Under the pieces are notes generated by a model. That model made no database searches. It saw only the letters and a list, made by a program, of their open reading frames with translations, and had not been told where the DNA came from. The position numbers and the translations under genes were made by a program. A DNA stretch of 64,000 nucleotides from Gossypium raimondii (lineage: Eukaryota; Streptophyta; Magnoliopsida; Malvales; Malvaceae): positions 45,765,980 through 45,829,979 of the forward strand of contig NC_068575.1 of the NCBI RefSeq assembly GCF_025698545.1, written 5' to 3'. Positions 24,240-34,000 of the stretch are shown piece by piece (position 1 is the first letter of the stretch; every line of letters begins with the position of its first letter).

Positions 24240-25886
24240 AAATAATCGAATCCCTCTAATTCCCAGCTTCTGAACCCAAGCTTGCTGTGCAAATTTCCTA
24301 AGGTAATTTTCTGTTTGATGAATTCCCATGTCAATTTATGGCTTCTTGATGCATATTTGAATAATGGGTATTTTACAATTTTCTTTAGTATTTAGGATTT
24401 CACCCAATTCTAGTATAGTTTTTGTTAACGTTAAGTGCGAGTTGATTTGTTCTAAAAAGATGCTTCGAAATGGAGAGGGTTTTGAAATCGGGTTGGTGCA
24501 AAGCTCTATTTGTGATAGATTTCTGGGATTTCTTTTACGTGTTATAAATGAATCAAGGAATAGTTCCTTGACAATGTTTTCTAGTTCATGTGAAAGTCGA
24601 TTGGAATTAGGCCATCACTGATCCGATTAGTTTCTGCAGTATTTGATTCTAATACCTATTTGTTTCTGAACTGTTCAAAGTCTCGTTGGGGACAACGATA
24701 TTGATTTGAATCATCCACCAACATTTTTGAATCCTTCTTATGCCTAAAATGCATGGGGCCAGTTAGGAGGGAGATGATATACTACAACTTCAATCCTATC
24801 CTGGTAGGCATGACATACAGTACGATCACCGTTACCTGAATTCTGAATTGGATCGTATCATCCCAAGTGGATTGTTTGTGATCCAATTCATGAAGCCTTA
24901 TGTTCTAGTTTTTGGCTTCTCATCTCCCAGATAGTATAGGATTCATGAAATGTTTTAGGTTCCAATTAGTCGTATTGTGTTTGTACTAAGTGAATTGTGG
25001 AATACTGCCTTTTAAATTACGTTCCAGACAAGTAGTGATTTGCATTCTATTTCCTGTTGCTTGTATTGGATCGATCTGCATTCCAAGTAATACTAGGCAT
25101 GATACAATGCATTTTTGTATATTACTTGGACTGATAAAACATTAACAAGTTGTTGCCTATATGCATATTACTCGGACTTCTTGAGTTACGGTCGTGGATG
25201 TCGAATATGGATATATGACTGAAACGGGTATGTTGAAATTTATATTTTTAATTTTTTTTTCATATATTTGGAGGAACATATCCCTACTCCCATTTTTGAA
25301 CACCCACCTGACATAAGTGTCAAACACTGATTTTTTTTCAAAAAAAAAAAGTCGGAGCAATATAATCTTATATCATTTATGATTCTAGCTTATATATGCT
25401 TTTATCAGTGAAGACCCATAAACTTTTCTCTTGTGGTGTTTCCAGCCTTGAGAAATGCAGGATCATCCAAGGATGCCACCGTCGGAGCAAGGTTTGAATC
25501 CGAAGTCACGGAAGAAGAAAAGCTCGACAAACAAATCAGCATTGCTTCCGATAGAACGGAATGATTTCAAAGAATCTGTACCATCAAAAACAGGGAAAAA
25601 GACATCCAAAAGGAACTCGAAGAAAGAAATGTCTCCAGTATTTCAACAACCAGAGAGATCGAATTCGGATTCATTACCGGAGTCTTCGACATCGGGAAAC
25701 GAATACCGGGCACTGAGGAGAAAGTATTTGCTGCTAGAGGAAGAAAGCTTTGCAATGGGTAAAGAAATGAAAGAAGTGGAAGATGAAGTGAAGGCACTTG
25801 AAGATGAGAAGCTTGCCCTGCTGGATCAGCTTGTTGTATTAGAGGGTCTGATTGATCCATCAGAGATGCAATCTCAGGGAGTTTAA
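24240..25886 (+). CDS. Small coiled-coil protein of unknown function
   Basis: The coding part is a single exon, 25455-25886, giving 143 residues. A 5' UTR exon is likely to end at 24302, with a GT-AG intron 24303-25445 that finishes nine bases before the ATG. The first half is basic and serine/lysine rich (KSRKKKSS, then KKTSKRNSKKE), which could act as a nuclear localisation signal. The second half (about 84-133) is charged with regularly spaced leucines (YRALRRKYLLLEEES, then VKALEDEKLALLDQL) and should form a coiled coil. I do not recognise the family and see no DNA-binding basic region joined in register to the zipper, so a bZIP assignment is not made. The start of the UTR exon is a guess. 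Confidence 0.7.
25165..25364 (+). mobile_element. TIR MITE (CTATGTTACTCGGACT family), copy in 5' UTR intron
   Basis: Starts CATATTACTCGGACTTCTTG and ends AAGTCGGAGCAATATA, with the family phrase CATATATTTGGAGGAACATA inside. 200 bp, in the leader intron of the coiled-coil gene. Confidence 0.7.
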
Positions 25887-25904
25887 CTGTAATAACGAAC
25901 TTTT

Positions 25905-25936
25905 CTGTTCTTTTTTTTTTTTTGGGGGGGGGGGGG
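25905..25936 (+). repeat. Poly-T followed by poly-G
   Basis: A long T run is followed directly by 13 G residues (25924-25936), about 20 bases after the coiled-coil gene's stop codon. It may be real low-complexity 3' UTR or a base-calling artefact. Confidence 0.7.
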
Positions 25937-26179
25937 TAATTGTTGTTCCAAATTACATGCTTTGTATATTGCTTTGGGATACAATCCTTTAAGATGGAGT
26001 GTTGATGTTTGATCTGCTGCCCTGGTCCTACTTTCAAGTGCATTTAATTGATGTAAAAAATAGATGTTAAGAAAACCAATAATATATATACACTAGCTTA
26101 TATTATAGTATAATTATGAGTGAAAAATTTTATATGACAAATATAATGAAATCAAATGATATTATCTTTTTTATGTTGT

Positions 26180-26285
26180 AGTCGATTGAGTGTTAACTTG
26201 ATTAGTATGGGTATTATTACCAATGCAGGAGAATGTGCACAGAAATATATTATCTTTTTATTTATGGGTTGGGGAACGGTTATAC
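26180..26285 (+). mobile_element. SINE-like fragment
   Basis: GTCGATTGAGTGTTAACTTG followed by ATTAGTATGGGTATTATTACC parallels the head of the SINE at 18320. The B box is weak or lost and the borders are approximate. Confidence 0.4.
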
Positions 26286-26679
26286 ATTTTGTCAAAAAAA
26301 ATAATTAAAGCTTATAATGAAAATATTCAAAATAATAATTATGTTAAAAGGTTAAATATCATCGTAACTAAGTTTCTAAAAGGTTACTTTAAATATTTGA
26401 ATGAAAACTTTCAAATAATTGTATATTTAATTAGTATCAAGACAAGTTAAAAATTAAAACACCCCATTGAATTTTTTCTCAAAATCAATTTGAATCAAAC
26501 CATTATCATTCTTAAATAGAATTTTTATATTTTGTTGCGAAAAGATAAAACCAAACCTATCAGTCAAACTATATACACACACATTTGTATGATTCTCTAA
26601 AAACCCTTTCAAATACATAAAAAAATGTAAAAAGAATACAACAGAATCATTTAAAAAAAAAATGAACATTAGTTCGTAC

Positions 26680-27085
26680 AAGAAACATGTGTCCATGGAG
26701 GGTCGGATCCGGTTCAAAGTGACAACATTTCCTAGAGTCACAACCTTGTCGTTCAGAATGAAGAAATAACCGTCCTTCTCCTCTTGAAGGATAAGGAACT
26801 TTTTGTGGACTCCTAAAATAATGTATTTAAGTGGTTGTAGCAGAGTCTTCATGTTCATTCCTGAGGTGTCTGCATAACTGCTTGGATAAACCCTCGAAGT
26901 TGCATTCAACAACTGGGCATGAACATGGGTTTTCATGTCTCGACACCCGTACTTAGTGTTTCGGCACGGGACTTTGATAGATTCCAGAACTTTCTCGATG
27001 GCCAATTGGAGTGGCACAGGTCGGACATTTATTCCTAATTTTGTTGCAACAGGTTGAGCAATAGTACACTGAATTGCCAATCAAA
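26680..27085 (-). pseudogene. SINA-like RING E3 ubiquitin ligase, broken copy
   Basis: The minus strand carries successive pieces of a plant SINA-like (SINAL) E3 ligase. First is the end of the RING finger (NKCPTCATPIG), then AIEKVLESIKVPC and TKYGC from the start of the SIAH-type zinc finger, then CPVVECNFEGLSKQL, and finally KFLILQEEKDG and LGNVVTL from the C-terminal domain. The pieces lie in different reading frames, with at least two frame changes. The first RING cysteines are absent and part of the zinc-finger region is missing. No upstream exon was found. It is therefore a decayed copy, probably a tandem-family relic. Introns seem absent between the pieces, which would also fit a retrocopy, but the number of introns in the parent is not known to me. 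Confidence 0.8.
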
Positions 27086-27100
27086 AAGAAAAGAAAAGAA

Positions 27101-28250
27101 GTTATGAGAATTCGTTTAAGGATACGACTGCTTGGCCCTCTTCCCCATTTCGGTTTTTGTTTAGGGTTTTAGACAGATAGATGTCTAAAAATTCAATGAG
27201 TTTGTATCTTTTTAAAGAAGTAAAGCTATAACGATTTTAAACCTTAACCTTTATTTATATATTTTTAAAAAAACTTAGTTATTAAGATTAAGATACCAAC
27301 AAAATAATTTAACCAATTTTATATTCTCTAATTCGATTTGAATTTGACTTGAAACAAGTCAATTTTTATTTTATTTTGTTTGTAACTTTTTTATAACAAA
27401 TCTTATATTTGTAAATCAATCAAACTAATTTAAAAATATGCTACAAAAGATTTTTATAATAGAAAAATAATTATTTAATTTCCAAAATTAGCCATAAATA
27501 ACTTTGAAATCTGCAATAAAAAGTTTTTCTATATGAAGTACTCTAATTCGATTTTTATTTTTGTTTTGTTTGTAATTTTATAATAAAATATTTTATTTCT
27601 AAATTAACCAAAAAAAACTTAAATATATGCTAAATTTTCTTTTAAAAAATTAAGTAGAGAATGAATTTGATTTACTTTGATAGACATTGAGTAGAGACAA
27701 GATCAATTTTGTTCACCCAACCCTCTAATTTGATTTTATTTAAAATTTTCATCTTCACCCCAAAATAGCTTTTCTAATCCCACCCTAAATTTTAAATATT
27801 CTTTATAACATGTTATCTTTGACAAAATTAGATCAAATAATATATTATAAATCTTATAAAATTAAAAATTACAACCAATATATAAAATATATGTGATAAA
27901 TTCTTATAAAATTGTAACTAAAATCATTAAAAATAATAATAAAATTAAAAAGGACTACTTTATAAATACGTCCGGACGGGCTGAACATTTTTTTCCTAAA
28001 ACTCTAAACCCAAAATATAATAAATAAATAAAAACTCACACTCCAACCTAAAACTTGATTTTATAAATAAATAAAAAAGTTCGTATCGGATTGGGTTGAA
28101 TCGGAACTCATTGGGTGCAAAAGTTCTTTTTATCACCCCTAACATTGGGTTTGGTAACAAGTTTCGAGAAATGAATCATTTGGACTAAACCCAGAACTTG
28201 ATTATTGCAATGCTAAATAGTAGTAAATAATGTTCACATATTTGAACCCC
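27101..28250. other. AT-rich intergenic DNA
   Basis: Very AT-rich, with no ORF or defined repeat. It separates the SINA-like relic from the 3' end of the EAF gene. Confidence 0.5.
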
Positions 28251-28495
28251 AGTTTACCAACCAGTCATTCGATAGCAATGCCAAACTGGGTCCATCATGA
28301 TGTTCCGACTTTTCATTTTCCCTGAGTTAACCTTGTATGGCACCTGTATATGACAAATATGAGGTGTGATTCACCAAACATAAGAAGGAACTTTAAAAAA
28401 ATTTTGAGTATACCCATATAAGAAAACATACCTGTTTTTGATACTCACCCCCAATTCGAGTAGCATAGTGTAAAACAATTACTAGGTTTAACCAC

Positions 28496-30894
28496 TTAAA
28501 CAGAGATGACGGAATCCCCATCATTATTGCTTTCACTATCACTACTGCTCTCACTCCCACTCCCGCTCCCGCTTCCACTCCCGCTACCACTACCACTACT
28601 CTCGCTCCCGCTGCTACTGCTCGAGCTCGAAGTATGTTCTTCGTTCTCTTCTGCATTGACCTGAGCTCGAAGAGCTTCAGCTGCATTCCCTCCTGCTTTT
28701 TCTTCGTCATCACTTAGATCTACATCAGCGATCTCATCATCCATGTCCTTTTGATGTGGTAACTCAAAATTGAAACCAGTTGAAACCTTCTCGGAAGCAC
28801 CATCTTCTTTAGCTGCCCCCAAACCATCATTATCATCGTCGTCATTGACAATATCCACCTGTTCTTCTGATTCATAATTTTTAGGATCTGGTGATGCAGT
28901 TGGTTGATTTGGAATTGACGCGGGGAACTCGGAGTTCTCCTTTCTGGATTCTGCAATATGAGCAATGAAAGTAATTTGCCTGGTTTAAATAATAAATTGA
29001 CTAAAAACAACAAATTCTTCAAATACAAAGTTGCTAATGTATCTGCGAAAATTTAGGTGCCCAGATGATTTTTTCAATGAGCAAAAATAATTGTCTTTTA
29101 TTCAATTCTTAGTAAATCTAGCAGAGGGGATTCCAAAAAGGGCTTTCAACAATGTACGGTAAATGCTACCCTCCCTTAGATGTCTCGAGAGTGCGTATTC
29201 TTTTGAGAAAGACACAAAAACACGAGAAACTTCCTAACCTAGCCGGGCACCTTATTTCCGATAGAAGGTTTAATACAAATCAGGCTTTCAGTAGGAAGGC
29301 TTAATTGACAATGACAGACAGTAAACGCTACCTTTCCTTAGATGTCCTGAAAGTGCATTCTTTGTTCAAAAAAGACTATAAAGTTCATCAAGCTAGAATA
29401 TATGATAAAAGAAAGAGCAAACTATTCTTTCACTCAAGACCTTAATGCACAAGAAACTTCCTACCCTAGCCGGGTACCTTCTTTCTGATAGAAGAAACTA
29501 TCTCCTTCAATTAGGCTTTCATTAGGATGGTTTAAGTTTGAACTGACAATTCAAATAGACCAGTAAAATCATGACAATGAAGGCCTATCTTAACTATATT
29601 AGCATCTCATAAACAAAAAAGAACCTCACCTCTGCTCGTGAAGTCAGATGTATCGATGCGTTCCACCTGAAGCTGTAAATCACATCGAGAATACAACAAA
29701 TAGAAAATATAATTGTAGATCTTGCTAAAAACAGCAATGCCTCAAAAGATGCATAAGATTGCAGGGTAAAGTAAACTCACTGGCAACGATGGAACTGGGA
29801 CTTTGTTCGACGATTCTGGCTTCACTCCTTTAGGAGGTGGAGGTGAATAAGACTCCATAGCAGGGCCGGCTGACATAGCCATGGATGCAGACTCGCCAGG
29901 CTGCCGAACATGCCTCAACCGCTTCACAGCTCGGTGTAAACGCTCCAACCGGAATGTCTCACCGTCGAAGAACAAAACCGCATCATTATCCTTGTAATCT
30001 TCACTGGCACCCTCAAATGTCACCTTGGGTTTCCCATGCTGATTGTTTTCAAATTCTACTTTAACTCGATTATCCTTTGCCTTGTGGAGTAATCCTGGTT
30101 GACTTTTATCAATTGATGCTGGTTTAAATTCATCTGGAACAAAATCAAACAAAAGATGTGATGCCTCAGATTTGAAATATCGGTATGGAATATAACATTC
30201 CAAATACATGGAAAATAGAAAAAGTTCACCATATCCATGCCAGATACACCCCCATATTGAATATAGGTATGGGATATAACAGTAGAAAGGCATAGAAACT
30301 TGAAAATTTAACGGTATCAGTGAAAGATACATACTCGCATCCGGCACACACCTTAGACCAAGTAACATAGCCTAGAAGTATAATTCCTAGCTAATGGAGA
30401 AAGTACTAGTCTCACAAACACCAAACCTGAAATCTCAAAGTTGGAGATTCACTGCTGGAGATGACAATCAACGATATTCCAATTCAATGGACTGAATGAC
30501 TACTTTTCCTTTTAATTATATATTAAAGGATTGCGAAACACAAAACGAAAATTGAAGCTTAAATCTCAATGATTTGCAATTCTGGATATAGAAGAACATG
30601 AATATACAACATTATTCAAATTCCTCTTTTAGAGTGTTAATCAAACACCAAACTAGAAAAAGAAAATAATATCGAATATTCATCAATAGTCTTATCTTTT
30701 TCTTCGTTTTCTAGGAAACCAAACAGAACCCTGAGAAAAAAAATTAAGAGCAATAACGAGAACTTACATCGTAAAGTGCAGAATTTGGAGGAAGGTTGTT
30801 GTTGATCCTTGAAAGAAGACCCCAAACTTATATTGTACCAATGATTAGGCTTTGGAGCAGTGTTTGGTTCTTCTTTATTGCTGTTATTTGCCAT
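28496..30894 (-). CDS. EAF1: ELL-associated factor (EAF) homologue
   Basis: A nuclear transcription-elongation co-factor. In animals EAF proteins bind ELL and stimulate RNA polymerase II elongation, and plants keep an EAF homologue. Four exons, 30894-30768, 30133-29781, 29672-29630 and 28950-28496, join in frame to 325 residues. The conserved EAF domain (about 17-120) opens with WYNISLGSSFK and continues YEFKPASIDKSQPG and LFFDGETFRLERL. A proline-rich linker carries SYSPPPPKG. The C-terminal third is acidic and ends in a serine/glycine tract (runs of SG after a block of seven serines), usual for EAF transactivation regions. An in-frame ATG 15 codons upstream exists, but the start at 30894 gives the family N-terminus. 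The start codon lies only 190 bases from the thymidylate kinase start on the other strand. Intron 3 contains a diverged internal duplication. Confidence 0.92.
29150..29545. repeat. Diverged duplication in an EAF intron
   Basis: Two copies, about 29155-29310 and 29322-29540, share blocks in the same order: TAAA.GCTACC, CCTTAGATGTC, GAAACTTCCTA.CCTAGCCGGG and AGGCTTTCA.TAGGA.GG. The second copy carries an extra stretch of about 60 bases. Both lie wholly inside intron 3 of the EAF gene. Confidence 0.75.
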
Positions 30895-31084
30895 TATTAA
30901 AAACCCTAGAGGAATTTTTCGAGAAAGAAACGAAGACACAAAGGAGCGAGAGAATTTGCCAATTGGGTCAAAGAGGGTAATTTGGTCTTTTTGTCTTGCG
31001 CGGGCAATGGTTTCGCTTTTTATAAAGTCTCCATAGTTTTCCCCCTCAAAACCCTCTCGCTTTCTGTTTTTCTTTTTCTCTCTA
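30895..31084. promoter_or_regulatory. Shared divergent promoter of EAF and thymidylate kinase
   Basis: Only 190 bases separate the two start codons, so one short region must drive both genes. It contains a telo-box-like AAACCCTAG at 30901-30909, which lies in the presumed EAF 5' UTR. A near match to an E2F site (CTTGCGCGGG) lies at 30995-31004, and a pyrimidine-rich tract lies close to the kinase ATG. No clear TATA box is positioned for EAF. Confidence 0.65.
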
Positions 31085-34000
31085 ATGGCTGCATTTCATC
31101 TCAGGTACGTACTTTTTTTTTCTTCAATTTTTCTGGGTTTTTTTTTTTTTTGGATCTTTGTTCCGTAATCTCATGTGTGATATTTTTGCATTAATTTTCC
31201 TCTCTTATTTTTTTTTTTCAAAAAATGAGATCATTTCTTTGAGTTGAGTTTTTTTTTTTTTTTTTGAGCTGTTACATTTTAATTTTCATTGAGCTAAGGT
31301 GGATTTGTAAGCAGTTTGAATTTCAAAATTAATTGGTATAGTGAGCATAGTGTCCTGTATATAATATTTATAAGGAGAGATACATGTAAAATTATATTAA
31401 TTTTATACATCTTTTGAACTTTGTATACTGTTAATATTAGCAATCTAATTGTTGAATTAGACAAAATAAGCTCAATGTGCATGTTAAATTTTGAATTGAT
31501 CCAATATTTCTGTCATTTTAATAGAGAATATGATCTTTTATTAATATATATTTTTAGATGGTTATATGTTTTCAATGTACTCAAAATATAATATATATAT
31601 ATAAATAGATTATTATATATAATAGTTGAATTGTTAAAATATAATTATATATGAAATTATGAAAGTGTGTGAAACTAATCTAAGCATTGATAGGCAAATG
31701 AATGAATGAGAGATTGAGGAACTGAGAAAGTTTGAGACTGAAAAAGACAATGGAAAGGGAGAGGGGCTTAGGGGTCTAAGTCTAACCAGACCGAGCTTGA
31801 CCCGAAACTCGAAGCTCGAGGTTCGGCTCAAGTTCAACTTGAGAAAAAATACTGAATTGCTTGGTTAGGTTTGTTTACTTAGTAAAAACGAACTTGAATT
31901 TTATGCTCAACTTCAAGCTCAATTTTTTGTGTTTGAGCTCAAGTTTCACGAGCTACTCAGTTAGTATTTTTTTTTTTCCCTTTTAAATGAAGCTTCAAAC
32001 TATTAGATTCCATTGCTTAATTCTTCAATTTGTTTGTAATTTTGTTGATTGCAGGCATGACACATGCCTGCACTTTTAGAGTTTCCAAGTCTGTAAGTAT
32101 TTTTTTTTTTTACATTTTCTTTTCTATTTCTTGCACTCCATATTTGTCTGCACAAGGTGAAAGTTCAATTTTTTCAAAAAAAATAAAATAAAATAAACAT
32201 TGTGAAACTCGATCCTTGAAAAAATTGTTATTTCTTCACTTTTCCGCAAATGGAACAGTAAATAAAGACGACTCTTAAATTGTAATAAAAACTCACTTGT
32301 ATTTGAGATTTTAATCTTATTACTAGTTGGGTTCCAGGAATTTTGGAGTTTTGGCCGTGAGGAGGTCATTGAATTTGGGATTGAATATTTCGTGCAAGCG
32401 TTCAGTTAGGTCAATTAGAATGGAGAATGGTAATAATTGTAACCTGATGGGTGCAAGCAATGAATCTAGAGGTGCCTTGGTAGTTTTTGAAGGATTGGAT
32501 CGTAGTGGTAAAACTTCACAATGTGGGAAGCTGCTTTCGTATTTAGAGGGTCTGGGGCATTCAGTCGAGTTATGGCGATTCCCCGACAGAACTACAAGCG
32601 TTGGGCAGATGATATCGGCATATCTGACTAATAAATCCCAGTTGGATGACCACACGATCCATCTACTTTTCAGTGCAAATCGGTGGGAGAAGAGGTTTGT
32701 TTTCACATTTATGCTTTGCATTGATTTCTTCCCTAGAAAACGTTTGCCAGTAGGAAATACTTGTATCACATGCTGTAGTGAATCTTTTGTAGTTCTTGAT
32801 AGATATGTCGTCCTTACCATGTTCCTCCGACTCATTACATTTCTTGTGGTTCCCATTTCTGACACATTTTTTATAAGTTTATGGTGATATGATCTTGTAA
32901 GGAGGTACCTGTGTCAAACATGTACATGTATTCAGTGGTTATACCGAGTCTGAGTAACATAGCTTATGACATTCTCAACAAAGTTCATAATCTATGAAGT
33001 TCTTCAGTTTGTGGTTTAATTCTTTTCATTTGAACTTTTGTTAGCCATATTGGTGGGAGGAAAAATCCTTTAAGCTGCACTGACCCATCTCCCTTCTCCT
33101 TGTGCTCATATCTTGGTCTTCTTGGATTTGCAATACTGCATTTGTCAACAAGTTTTGCAATCTTTGAGGTTTTAGCTTCTGTTTTAGTTATTTATGTTGG
33201 AGCTTGTTTCTTTGCTATCATTGCGAAAGGATGATCCTTTTACCTACCGCTGCTCCGATTTTGCGTTTTTCTTCTTGGATTTGGCATTTGTGTTCTTTTC
33301 ACAGCCAAGTACACCGCGAAGTATCATCTTGGATCAAAATGGTGTTACTTCTCTATATTGGACCTTCATTTAATGGTAAAGTTGTATGTCATATGCAGTC
33401 CCAATATTGAATGACGTGACAGTGCATTTATTGTCAAGGCAATGCGTAAGCGCCTAGGAAAGGCACAAACAAGCAAAAGCATCTTTAAGAAGGGGTACAC
33501 TTTATGAAGGTATTGTACCCTTTTAGAGACTGGAGGAATATAGAAGATTATGAATCTAGTCAAGATGGAAGTTAAGGAAACTAAAAATGCTAATTTTATA
33601 CCACCGTTTAGCTTTATACATTAGACTGGAAATGAATTTAACTTTCTGATGTTTATTATCCAAAAAGATATATTGCAAAGGCCATTTGGTATAATGTGGA
33701 TGTTATATGCTTGTTTTCGTTTGCAAGTCCATTGCATTATTGAGGTGAGTGCTTTATAATTGCCTTGCACCTTGTATGATACAATTGTCTTAGCACCTTT
33801 TGTGTTTATCAGCCGTCATGCCTTTGAGTAAATTGATTGTTGCAGGGGCTTACAAGCATCTTTGTTTGCTTGATGTTGCACTTATAAGCTAATGCTACAT
33901 GGACTTAGGTGTAAGTGCTGGGCATTGGTATGTATCTGACATGGTTATGTTCAATTTTTTCCTAGACTTTCTTGTGTTTGAAGATTCCTCAAAGGATAAT

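Noticed and set aside
24140-24334. Repetitive Gly-Leu and Cys-Val peptides around 24140-24334
   Set aside because: They come from the CCCAAT and ACATAC microsatellites, not from a gene.
26223-26450. 75-residue plus-strand frame
   Set aside because: Low-complexity AT-rich reading that overlaps a SINE-like piece.
28393-28713. 106-residue frame rich in Ala and Val opposite in phase to EAF
   Set aside because: An out-of-frame reading of the EAF serine/glycine tract.
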